A DNA stretch of 15,351 nucleotides from NCBI GenBank assembly GCA_021790695.1, contig JAJYGJ010000230.1:1-15351 (forward strand). Direction: 5' to 3'. A program made the position numbers and the translations under genes. The stretch is from Nitrospirota bacterium. GTDB taxonomy: Bacteria > Nitrospirota > Thermodesulfovibrionia > Thermodesulfovibrionales > JdFR-88. Under the pieces are notes generated by a model that was not told the origin of the DNA, searched no databases, and saw only the letters and a program-made list of their open reading frames with translations. The stretch's first letter is position 1, and every line of letters starts with the position of its first letter. Below, piece by piece: positions 6,084 through 13,584 of the stretch.

Positions 6084-8129
6084 ATGTCGGAAAAGATAAA
6101 GGACGGGGCGGAAAAGATAAGGCTCAGGATTGACGGCAGGGAGACGGAGGTGCCGGCCGGCACCAACCTTATCGATGCCGCCCGGCTTGCCGGGGTCCAT
6201 ATACCCAACCTCTGCTACCTGAAGGGGATGAAGGGCATAGGCGCCTGCAGGCTCTGCATGGTCGAGGTCGAAGGCATGAAGGCGCCGCTTACCGCCTGCA
6301 CCACGAAGGCCAAGGACAAAATGGTGGTCCATACGAAGAGCGAGAAGATCGACGAGATCAGGAAGTTCGTCATAGACCTCCTGCTCTCGATGCACCCGCT
6401 CGATTGCATGACCTGCACCAAGGCGGGCGTGTGCACGCTCCAGAAATACGCCTTTGACATGGATATAAAGGAGTCCTCCTTCACGAGGAAGAAAAACGGA
6501 TATCCGACCGATGAGGCCAATCCGTTCATAAAGCGCGACCCGGAATACTGTGTGCTTTGCGGCAAGTGCGTGAGGGTCTGCCAGGACCAGGGCACGAACG
6601 TGCTGGAGTTCATGGGCAGGGGCGTGGGCTCCCGCGTGATCACGCCCGATGACAAGCCGCTCCAGGACTCGGAGTGCACGTTCTGCGGAAGCTGCATCGA
6701 CGTCTGCCCCGTAAACGCCCTGCTGGAGAGCAACGGGCGGCGCAGCGGCAGGCAGTGGGACTATGAAAGCGTGGACTCCGCGTGCCTGCTCTGCGGATGC
6801 GGCTGCGGGATAAATGTCAGCACGCAGGACGGCAGGGTCGTAAAGATAAACGCCGGCGCCCCTGAAGGCTCCGCCGAGAGATACATCTGCGCCTACGGAA
6901 GGTTCGGCTTCGATTGCATCGAGGCCGACTCGAGGATTACCTCGCCCATGAAGCGCGTGGACGGCGAGTTGAGGCCGACGACCTGGCAGGACGCCCTGGG
7001 GACGGTCGCGTCAAAGCTCAGGGACGCGGGCAAGGACGCGGGCTTCATAGCCACGGCCGGTCTGCTCAATGAGGACGCCCTTACCCTGGCGAGACTGGCG
7101 GCGGCCGCCGGCGTGCCCAACGCCGATACGACGGCAAGCCTTTACTCAAGCCCCGGCACGCTGCCCGCGGACGGCGCGGCCGGCATCGAATCGGCCGATC
7201 TGATCGTGTTGGTGGACCTGGAGCCGGACCAGCGCAAAAGGGTCCTGCCCGCGCTCGACGCCGCGATAAGAAAGAGGGTGCATGCCGGCGCCGCGCTCGT
7301 CGTTGTGAACAGGTCGGCAACGGCGCTTTCGGCGGTCGCCTCGGCTACTGTTACGGGCAGCGAGGCGGATTGCCTCAAATCCATTACGAAGGCGCTGATC
7401 GACATTGGCGTCAACGGCAACAGGGAGCTTGCCTCCGTGGTTTCCGGCGCCGCCGCCGGCCCCGACGTGGAAAAGGCGGCGGCCCTGATCGCCGGGGCCC
7501 GGAATCCCGTTTTGCTGACCTCCCCGGCCATGTACCTGGCCGCCGCCAACATCGGCCTTCTGAAGGGCACGGTCGTCGCGGTCCCGTTTGAAAGCAACGC
7601 GAAGGGCGTTTTTGCCATGGGCCTCGGAGCAGCCGGGAAGTCTTACAGGGAGATGGCCTCGGGCGGCGCAAAGGTCCTTTACGCCGTGGGCGATGTCCCG
7701 GCCGGCGGGCGCCCCGAAAACACTGAGTTTCTCGTGGTCCAGGGCTCGCAGATGACGGAGTTTGCGAAACAGGCGGACATCGTGCTGCCCGCAGCCGCCT
7801 ATCTTGAGGCCGGGGGCACCATTATCGACTGCCTTGGCAGGATAAGGAAGATAAAAATGGCAGTCCCGCCTCCCGGCGAGGCAAAGCCGCACAGGAAGAT
7901 ATTCGCCGAATTGGCCGGGGCCATGGGTGTGGATATAAGCGAGGCCACGGAGGGCGAGGCCGCGAGCCTGGCCGCCGCGGCCAGACCGGCGGGGAAAGTC
8001 AACCCGTTTGAACGCACGGAAGGCCTCGATGCGGATCCCGGGGAGATGATGGAGTCCCTGAACGCCCCGGTAATAAGCGGCTCAAGGCTTCTTTGGCTCA
8101 GGGAGGCCGGGGTCAGGACGGGAAAATAA
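6084..8129 (+). CDS. NuoG-like iron-sulfur protein with degenerate molybdopterin oxidoreductase domain
   Basis: A 681-residue protein with the complete NuoG-type wiring: an N-terminal [2Fe-2S] domain (Cys44, 55, 58, 72); a His-Cys [4Fe-4S] cluster (His104, Cys108, 111, 117); a 2x[4Fe-4S] segment (Cys156/159/162/166 and Cys198/201/204/208); and an N7-type cluster at the start of the molybdopterin-family region (Cys234, 237, 241, 269). The rest is alanine/glycine-rich and shorter than a formate dehydrogenase. Where FdhF-type enzymes have the Mo/W-binding Sec or Cys, the aligned segment here reads ASLYSSPGTL, with Tyr354. Loss of formate dehydrogenase activity is inferred. The protein is best seen as an electron conduit or scaffold, like NuoG. 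The start has AGGAGG 9 bp upstream (6070-6075). FdhA-like naming by automatic pipelines would be misleading. Confidence 0.9.
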   Translation: MSEKIKDGAEKIRLRIDGRETEVPAGTNLIDAARLAGVHIPNLCYLKGMKGIGACRLCMVEVEGMKAPLTACTTKAKDKMVVHTKSEKIDEIRKFVIDLLLSMHPLDCMTCTKAGVCTLQKYAFDMDIKESSFTRKKNGYPTDEANPFIKRDPEYCVLCGKCVRVCQDQGTNVLEFMGRGVGSRVITPDDKPLQDSECTFCGSCIDVCPVNALLESNGRRSGRQWDYESVDSACLLCGCGCGINVSTQDGRVVKINAGAPEGSAERYICAYGRFGFDCIEADSRITSPMKRVDGELRPTTWQDALGTVASKLRDAGKDAGFIATAGLLNEDALTLARLAAAAGVPNADTTASLYSSPGTLPADGAAGIESADLIVLVDLEPDQRKRVLPALDAAIRKRVHAGAALVVVNRSATALSAVASATVTGSEADCLKSITKALIDIGVNGNRELASVVSGAAAGPDVEKAAALIAGARNPVLLTSPAMYLAAANIGLLKGTVVAVPFESNAKGVFAMGLGAAGKSYREMASGGAKVLYAVGDVPAGGRPENTEFLVVQGSQMTEFAKQADIVLPAAAYLEAGGTIIDCLGRIRKIKMAVPPPGEAKPHRKIFAELAGAMGVDISEATEGEAASLAAAARPAGKVNPFERTEGLDADPGEMMESLNAPVISGSRLLWLREAGVRTGK

Positions 8130-8256
8130 CGCCGTATTTTCTGGAGGGCTGACGTACGGAACATCTGAGCATCAGGGAGGGTCATCGGGTTTTTTTCGGG
8201 CCTTGCCTTCCGGTTCCGCTTATCGAAGCCATTCCGCGATTCGAAACGACTGGAAA

Positions 8257-8297
8257 TTGATTTAAAAAGCAAAGCTTTTGTAAAATAATGAGATAAT
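8257..8297 (+). promoter_or_regulatory. Candidate sigma-70-type promoter upstream of acsB
   Basis: Two overlapping readings are possible in this AT-rich island. One is TTGATT (8257-8262), an 18-bp spacer, then TAAAAT (8281-8286). The other is an extended -10, TGAGATAAT (8289-8297). The spacer holds a small inverted repeat, AAAAGC (8265-8270) and GCTTTT (8274-8279), which could be an operator half-site pair. The gap of 220 bp before acsB is the largest between genes here, which supports a separate transcription start for acsB-cooS-nfn. This comes from pattern matching by eye only. Confidence 0.4.
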
Positions 8298-8323
8298 GTG
8301 GATACCGGCAATGGTATCCGCAT
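8296..8323 (+). promoter_or_regulatory. 11-bp hairpin in the acsB leader
   Basis: The arms ATGTGGATACC (8296-8306) and GGTATCCGCAT (8313-8323) pair over 11 positions, all Watson-Crick except one G-T wobble, around a 6-nt loop. There is no T-run after it, so it is not an intrinsic terminator. It sits just before the AAGGAGG ribosome-binding site (8338-8344) of acsB. If transcription starts from TAAAAT it would be at the very 5' end of the mRNA, as a stabiliser or control element. If it starts from the extended -10, the start point falls within the repeat, and a DNA operator is the better reading. Confidence 0.55.
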
Positions 8324-8349
8324 CTTCCCAAGGGTAGAAGGAGGTTGTA

Positions 8350-10548
8350 ATGTCCAAGATAATCGCCTCAGCGGCGATCAGAGGCGCTAACCGGTTATAC
8401 AGGGAAGCAGGGGAGATGCTTGAAAAGGCCATAGCCGGGAAGGGCGAGGAGCACCGGTTTGAATTTGTCGATACGGCCTTCCATCTTCCCATGATATACG
8501 CCATGACGGGTTTTCCCGTAAAGACGCTGGGGGACATGCGGACGGCGCTCGGATTTGCAAAAGACCTCCTGCACGAGGAACCCTCCCGGCACGTCTGGAA
8601 GCCATACCTGGGCGAGGCCCTTGATTCGGGGATGGCGACCCTTTTTGCCGAGGAGATACTTCTTGCCCTGAAGACCGACGCGGGACTTGAGCCTTACAAG
8701 GACCCGGAGACGGGTTTCGTCTATAACGGGTTTATAACCGACACCATACAACGGAATCTGGGCATCCAGCTTGTGGACGGCACCATGCCGGGGTTTGCCG
8801 CGATAATAGGGGCGGCCCCCGACGAAGACACGGCCGTGAAGATCGTAAGGGAGCTCCAGGAGAAAAACATCCTTACCTTTCTCTCCGGGAACGTAAAGGG
8901 CGAGAGCGTTACAAAGCAGTTGCTGAGGAAAGGGGTCGAGCTGGGATGGGACACGAGGATAGTGCCCCTGGGGCCCGAAACCGAGCACACCCTTTACGCC
9001 CTGGACTGGGCCATAAGGGCCTCTCTTATCTTCGGCGCAAAAAAACCGGGAGATTACAAGGCGCACCTGAAATACCAGAAGGACAGGGTTTTTGCGTTCG
9101 CCATGGTCCTGGGCGAGCTTGACGACATCATATGGACGACCGGGGCCGGCGCAATAAACATGGGGTTCCCGGCCGTCGCCGACACCGACGTGCCTGTCGT
9201 TCACCCGAGCGGCGTATGCATCTACGAGGAAGTAGACAAGGAGTTCGACCACACGAAGATCGTCCAGAAGGCCATAGAGGTGCGGGGGCTCAAGATCGTA
9301 GTCGAAAAACCGCCCATCCCCGTGGCGTACGGCGCGGCCTTCGAAGGCGAGCGGATACGCAAGGAGGACATGTTCATAGAGTTCGGCGGGCAGAGGACCC
9401 CGGCCTTCGAATGGGTGCGGATGCGTGAGATGGACGAGGTCGAGGACGGCAAGATCGAGATCATAGGCGAGAACTGGAAAGAGCTTTATGAAAAGGGCGG
9501 CAAGATGCCCTTCGGTCTCATCATAGACGTCGCGGGCAGGAAGATGCACAAGGACTTCGAGGCCGTTATCGAAAGAAAGATACACCATAACATAAACGAG
9601 GGACAGGGGCTCTGGCACATGGGCCAGAGGGACTTGAACTGGGTAAGGATAAGCAAGGCGGCAAAGGCCGCGGGCATCACCCTGGAGCACCTGGGCGTAA
9701 TAATGACGACGATGATGAGGCACCGCTTCCGCTCGATCCTGGACAAGGTGCAGGTCAGCATATACACCGGCGAAAAGGAAGTCCTGGGCCTGATGGAGGA
9801 AGCCAGGAAGGCGTATGCGGAAAGGGACAGCAGGCTGGGCTCCATGGTCGACGAATCGGTGGACCTCTTCTATTCATGCCTTTTGTGCCAGAGTTTTGCG
9901 CCCAGCCACGTCTGCATCATAACGGCCGAGAGGCTCGGCCTCTGCGGGGCCTACAACTGGCTTGACGCCAGGGCCGCATACGAGATTGACCCCACCGGGG
10001 GCAACCAGCCGGTCCCCAAGGGACAGTTGCTTGACGCCAGGTACGGCCGGTACACCGGCGTCGACGAGTACCTGAAGAAATCGACGGGCGGCGCGGTCGA
10101 GACCCTGAACCTCTATACGATAATGGAAAACCCCATGACCTCCTGCGGCTGCTTCGAGTGCATCGTGGCCATAGTGCCCGAGGCAAACGGGGTGATGGTA
10201 GTGCAGAGGGGGCACCAGGGGATGACTCCCGCCGGGATGAAGTTTTCCACCCTCGCCGGCTCCGTCGGCGGCGGCATGCAGACCCCGGGATTCATGGGCA
10301 TAGGCAGGAATTTCATAACCAGCAAGAAGTTCCTCGCCGGCGACGGGGGCATAAAAAGGATAGTCTGGATGACCAAAAATCTCAAGGAGAGCCTCAAGAG
10401 CGCGTTCGAGGCGAGGGCGGCCGAGGTAGGCGCCCCGGGGCTCCTGGACAAGATCGCTGACGAGACCGTGGCCGAGGATTCCGAGAAGCTGCTGGAATTT
10501 CTTGCGGACGTGGAACACCCGGCACTCGGAATGGACCCCATGATATAA
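8350..10548 (+). CDS. acsB: CO-methylating acetyl-CoA synthase (CODH/ACS alpha subunit)
   Basis: 732 residues, the length of bacterial acetyl-CoA synthases, which keep the N-terminal CODH-binding domain that archaeal CdhC lacks. It makes acetyl-CoA from CO (supplied through a tunnel by CooS), a methyl group (from the corrinoid protein) and CoA. All A-cluster ligands are visible: Cys510, Cys513, Cys522 and Cys532 hold the [4Fe-4S]/proximal Ni region (CLLCQSFAPSHVC context), and Cys599-Gly-Cys601 binds the distal Ni. Each is offset by +4 from the Moorella enzyme numbering, so no gaps are needed in between. The ATG has an AAGGAGG site at 8338-8344. It is followed 51 bp later by cooS, its complex partner. 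It is expected to be cytoplasmic in a CooS2-AcsB2 complex. Confidence 0.98.
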   Translation: MSKIIASAAIRGANRLYREAGEMLEKAIAGKGEEHRFEFVDTAFHLPMIYAMTGFPVKTLGDMRTALGFAKDLLHEEPSRHVWKPYLGEALDSGMATLFAEEILLALKTDAGLEPYKDPETGFVYNGFITDTIQRNLGIQLVDGTMPGFAAIIGAAPDEDTAVKIVRELQEKNILTFLSGNVKGESVTKQLLRKGVELGWDTRIVPLGPETEHTLYALDWAIRASLIFGAKKPGDYKAHLKYQKDRVFAFAMVLGELDDIIWTTGAGAINMGFPAVADTDVPVVHPSGVCIYEEVDKEFDHTKIVQKAIEVRGLKIVVEKPPIPVAYGAAFEGERIRKEDMFIEFGGQRTPAFEWVRMREMDEVEDGKIEIIGENWKELYEKGGKMPFGLIIDVAGRKMHKDFEAVIERKIHHNINEGQGLWHMGQRDLNWVRISKAAKAAGITLEHLGVIMTTMMRHRFRSILDKVQVSIYTGEKEVLGLMEEARKAYAERDSRLGSMVDESVDLFYSCLLCQSFAPSHVCIITAERLGLCGAYNWLDARAAYEIDPTGGNQPVPKGQLLDARYGRYTGVDEYLKKSTGGAVETLNLYTIMENPMTSCGCFECIVAIVPEANGVMVVQRGHQGMTPAGMKFSTLAGSVGGGMQTPGFMGIGRNFITSKKFLAGDGGIKRIVWMTKNLKESLKSAFEARAAEVGAPGLLDKIADETVAEDSEKLLEFLADVEHPALGMDPMI

Positions 10549-10599
10549 AGGCGCGAACGGTTTTTAACGCGAAAAAAACGGCACCGGAGGATATTTTCC

Positions 10600-12597
10600 A
10601 TGGAGCAAAGGATTAAGATAAAGAACGCGAGCGAGGCCGCACAGAAGATCATCGAGTGGGGAGAGGCCGAGGGCCTGGTCACCTGTTTCGAGAGGGCCGA
10701 GAAGATGAAACCCTGCCCGATAGGGGAAACGGGGGCCTGCTGCAAGGTCTGCCACATGGGCCCGTGCAGGCTTGTGGGTCCGAAGGCGGAGGAAGAGGCC
10801 ACGGGCGTCTGCGGGGCGCAACTCTCCACCATCGCGGCAAGAAATCTCCTCCGGATGGTGGCGGCCGGCACCGCTGCCCACTCCGACCACGCGCGCAGCA
10901 TGGCCCTTACGCTGCTGGCTGTGGGCGAGGGCAAGACGAGCGATTTCGAGATAAAGGACCCGGCCAAGCTCATGCGCATGGCGGAGATACTTGAAATAGA
11001 TTCCTCCGGCAAAGAGATAAAGGACCTGGCCAGGGAAGTGGCCCTGAAACTGCTTGAGGACTTCAGCCGCCGCGACGGGGCTGTGGGTTACGCCAGGCGC
11101 GCCCCCGCGAAGACGCAGGAGAGGTGGCGGAAGTGGGGCATCGTGCCCCGCTCCATAGACCGGGAGGTCGTGGAGGCGATGCACCGGACCAATATGGGCG
11201 TCGACCACGACCCGGACCATCTCCTCCTGCACGCGCTCAAGACCTCGCTTGCGGACGGGTGGTCCGGCTCCATGATGGCAACCGATATTACGGACGTGCT
11301 CTTCGGCACGCCCAAACCGGTCCGGGCCGAGTCCAGCTTCGGCATCTTCAAGCCTGACCACGTCAACCTGGTGATTCACGGGCACGAACCCACGCTGGCC
11401 GAGGCGATCATAGACGTGGTGGCCGAGCCGGAGCTTGTGGAATACGCGAAGTCCAAGGGGGCCAAGGGCATAAACCTGGGCGGGATGTGCTGCACGGCCA
11501 ATGAAGTGCTGATGCGGCACGGCATACCGACTTCCGGGGGCTTTACGAACCAGGAGCTTGGCGTAATGACCGGGCTCGTGGACGCGATAGCCGTGGACGT
11601 GCAGTGCATAATGCCGGCCATAGTGGAGATGGCCAAAAAATTCCACACAAAGGTCATAACCACCTCGGAGAAGGCGATGACGCAGGGCGCGACCCACGTG
11701 GCCTTTGACGAGCACCACGCCAGAGAGGCCGCAAGAAAGATCGCGCGCATCGCCATAGACAATTTCCCCATGAGGACGAAAAAAGGCAAATTCGTGGAGT
11801 CGGACAAGGCGCCCGTGATAGCCGGGTTTTCCCACGAATATATAGAGTACATGCAGGGGGGCAGGTGGCGCGCCTCTTTCCGGCCGCTCAATGACGCCAT
11901 AATGGCCGGGCGCATCCGGGGCGTGGTGGCCCTCGTTGGCTGCGACAACCCCAGGGTGCCCGCAACCGGCCTCTTCCGTTACCTCGCGGTGGAGTTCATT
12001 AAACAGGACGTCCTGGTGGTCACCACCGGATGCGGCGCGAACGCTTACGCGGCCGCCGGGTTTCTTACACCCGAGACCGCGCTCGAGCATGCCGGCCCCG
12101 GGCTGCGGGAGGTCTGCGAGGCGATAGGCATACCCCCGATACTCCATCTGGGCGCCTGCGTCGACAATTCGAGGATACTTACCATCGCCTCGGCGATGGC
12201 GGCCGAGGGCGGCCTGTCGGACGAGATAGGCGGGATGCCCGCCGTCGGCATCGCCCCCGAGTGGATGAGCGAGAAGGCGATAGCCATAGCCTGCTACTTC
12301 GCGGCTTCCGGCGTCCCGGTTATCTTTGGAGGCGGTTCCTCGCCGGTCGGCGCGAGCAAGGAGGTCACCAACCTGATGACCAATGTCTGGTACGAGAGGT
12401 TCCTGGGCGCCCTGCACTTCGAGAAGGACCCCGAACAGGTGCTTGCCCTCTCGCTGGAGTACATAGACAAGGCCAGGGTGAACCTGAAACTGAAGAAATA
12501 CGAGCCCGGCAGGTTCGGCACGGAGCGCGTGCTTATGGATATGGCGGCAAGAAGAGAGCTTGAAAGGGCCGCGAAGCCGCATCTGGGCGTCGGGTAG
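10600..12597 (+). CDS. cooS: Anaerobic Ni-Fe carbon monoxide dehydrogenase, catalytic subunit
   Basis: 665 residues, full length; also called AcsA or the beta subunit when paired with AcsB. It interconverts CO2 and CO using ferredoxin electrons. D-cluster ligands Cys39 and Cys47, and B-cluster ligands Cys48, 51, 56 and 71, sit in the CPIGETGACCKVCHMGPC region. C-cluster ligands are His262 (HGH), Cys298 (MCCTANE), Cys336, Cys448, Cys478 and Cys520. The likely catalytic lysine is Lys559 in MSEKA. All positions align closely with the structurally known CODHs, so an active enzyme is expected. GGAGG lies at 10586-10590. The direct acsB-cooS adjacency indicates the acetyl-CoA-forming type rather than a stand-alone CO-oxidising type. 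No cooC nickel-insertion gene is seen in the window. Confidence 0.98.
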   Translation: MEQRIKIKNASEAAQKIIEWGEAEGLVTCFERAEKMKPCPIGETGACCKVCHMGPCRLVGPKAEEEATGVCGAQLSTIAARNLLRMVAAGTAAHSDHARSMALTLLAVGEGKTSDFEIKDPAKLMRMAEILEIDSSGKEIKDLAREVALKLLEDFSRRDGAVGYARRAPAKTQERWRKWGIVPRSIDREVVEAMHRTNMGVDHDPDHLLLHALKTSLADGWSGSMMATDITDVLFGTPKPVRAESSFGIFKPDHVNLVIHGHEPTLAEAIIDVVAEPELVEYAKSKGAKGINLGGMCCTANEVLMRHGIPTSGGFTNQELGVMTGLVDAIAVDVQCIMPAIVEMAKKFHTKVITTSEKAMTQGATHVAFDEHHAREAARKIARIAIDNFPMRTKKGKFVESDKAPVIAGFSHEYIEYMQGGRWRASFRPLNDAIMAGRIRGVVALVGCDNPRVPATGLFRYLAVEFIKQDVLVVTTGCGANAYAAAGFLTPETALEHAGPGLREVCEAIGIPPILHLGACVDNSRILTIASAMAAEGGLSDEIGGMPAVGIAPEWMSEKAIAIACYFAASGVPVIFGGGSSPVGASKEVTNLMTNVWYERFLGALHFEKDPEQVLALSLEYIDKARVNLKLKKYEPGRFGTERVLMDMAARRELERAAKPHLGVG

Positions 12598-12747
12598 ACC
12601 AAAAAGGCAGAAAATCGGAAAAGGCGGATAGCCAAATGGCCTGTGGGCATCGTATCCCCGGCGGGGGGGACGCGGTTTTGCATGGCCCCGAATTTCCCGG
12701 TACAGGATTTTGAAAAGCATGACGGTCCCCATGGGAGGTTTTTTTTC

Positions 12748-13584
12748 ATGGCGGAAATAATAGATAAAAGACTTCTTCGCCCCCCGGACATCTTCTATTA
12801 CAAACTGGCCGTTCCATCCATCGCCGCCAAGGCGAAACCCGGGCAGTTCGTAATAATCAGGCTGCATGACAGGGGGGAAAGGATACCCCTTTCCCTTGCG
12901 GACATCGATCCGGCCGGGGGCACCATAAGCCTGGTGGTGATGTGCGTGGGCAAAACGACCAGCGAGCTAGCCACTCTTCAAAAGGGAGACAATATTAAAG
13001 ACGTCTGCGGCCCGCTTGGAAACCCGACCCGTATCCATAACGCCGGGAAGGTCGTCCTTGTGGGCGGCGGCTTCGGAGTTGCGCCCCTTTACCCCATCGG
13101 CAGGGCCTTCAAGGACGCGGGGAGCCGCGTGGTCACTATAATGGGAGCAAGGAACAAGGGCCTGCTCATATACGGGAGGGAGATGGAGGGCATAAGCGAA
13201 CGGGTCATCGTCTCCACCGAGGACGGCAGCGCCGGGACCAAAGGCGTAATCACGGACGCGCTTGAAATGGAGCTTAAGGAAAACGGCGCGGACCTGGTGG
13301 TGGCCGTCGGCCCCGCCCGCATGATGCAGGCCGCGTGCGGGAAGACCGGGACTTTCGGAGTAGAGACGGTCGTCAGCCTGAACGCGGTGATGATAGACGG
13401 CACCGGCATGTGCGGAGGCTGCCGGGTGAGGGTCGGCGGAGAGACGAAATTCGTCTGCATAGATGGGCCGGATTTCGACGGCGCGCTCGTGGACTGGGAC
13501 CTGCTCATCAAGAGGCAGAGACAGTACAGGGCCGAGGAGAAGGAATCATTCGAGCAATGGAAAAAAAACCACAATCTGGAATGA
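12748..13584 (+). CDS. nfnA: NfnA-type ferredoxin:NADP oxidoreductase small subunit (sulfide dehydrogenase/GltD-associated FAD protein)
   Basis: 278 residues. An in-frame ATG exists at 12643, but the ATG at 12748 is preferred: it has GGGAGG at 12733-12738 and gives the normal length and N-terminus (MAEIIDKRLL). The 35 upstream residues look non-coding. Domains: a FAD-binding barrel with RIPLSLAD at 45-52; a Rossmann NAD-binding loop GGGFGVAPLYP at 106-116; and a C-terminal [2Fe-2S] site with Asp217, Cys222, Cys225 and Cys237. This is the unusual Asp/Cys3 ligand set known for NfnA (Thermotoga numbering offset by 2). With NfnB it forms the NADH-dependent reduced ferredoxin:NADP oxidoreductase, an electron-bifurcating enzyme. 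Close homologues act as sulfide dehydrogenase or partner glutamate synthase-like proteins, so the exact reaction is inferred. The 150-bp gap from cooS holds no recognisable gene. Confidence 0.9.
   Translation: MAEIIDKRLLRPPDIFYYKLAVPSIAAKAKPGQFVIIRLHDRGERIPLSLADIDPAGGTISLVVMCVGKTTSELATLQKGDNIKDVCGPLGNPTRIHNAGKVVLVGGGFGVAPLYPIGRAFKDAGSRVVTIMGARNKGLLIYGREMEGISERVIVSTEDGSAGTKGVITDALEMELKENGADLVVAVGPARMMQAACGKTGTFGVETVVSLNAVMIDGTGMCGGCRVRVGGETKFVCIDGPDFDGALVDWDLLIKRQRQYRAEEKESFEQWKKNHNLE

Noticed and set aside
6084..8129. Active formate dehydrogenase alpha subunit
   Set aside because: The expected Sec/Cys position is Tyr, there is no in-frame TGA to suggest selenocysteine, and the C-terminal pterin-binding part is missing or reduced.
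8165..8200. T-run at 8191-8197 after the NuoG-like gene as an intrinsic terminator
   Set aside because: Only a 4-bp CTGA/TCAG hairpin precedes it, at a distance; no convincing GC-rich stem adjoins the T-run.
10560..10579. GTTTTT / AAAAAC inverted repeat between acsB and cooS
   Set aside because: A short AT-rich stem inside a 51-bp gap between two genes that must be co-expressed; probably chance.
12598..12747. Possible riboswitch or leader peptide before nfnA
   Set aside because: The G-rich and C-rich patches give only short palindromes (such as CCCATGGG at the ribosome-binding site), and no known riboswitch core was recognised. The in-frame ATG at 12643 lacks a good ribosome-binding site.
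13335..13556. Upstream extension of nfnB from ATG 13335
   Set aside because: It lies wholly inside nfnA in another frame, and its arginine-rich composition is typical of a GC-rich shadow frame.
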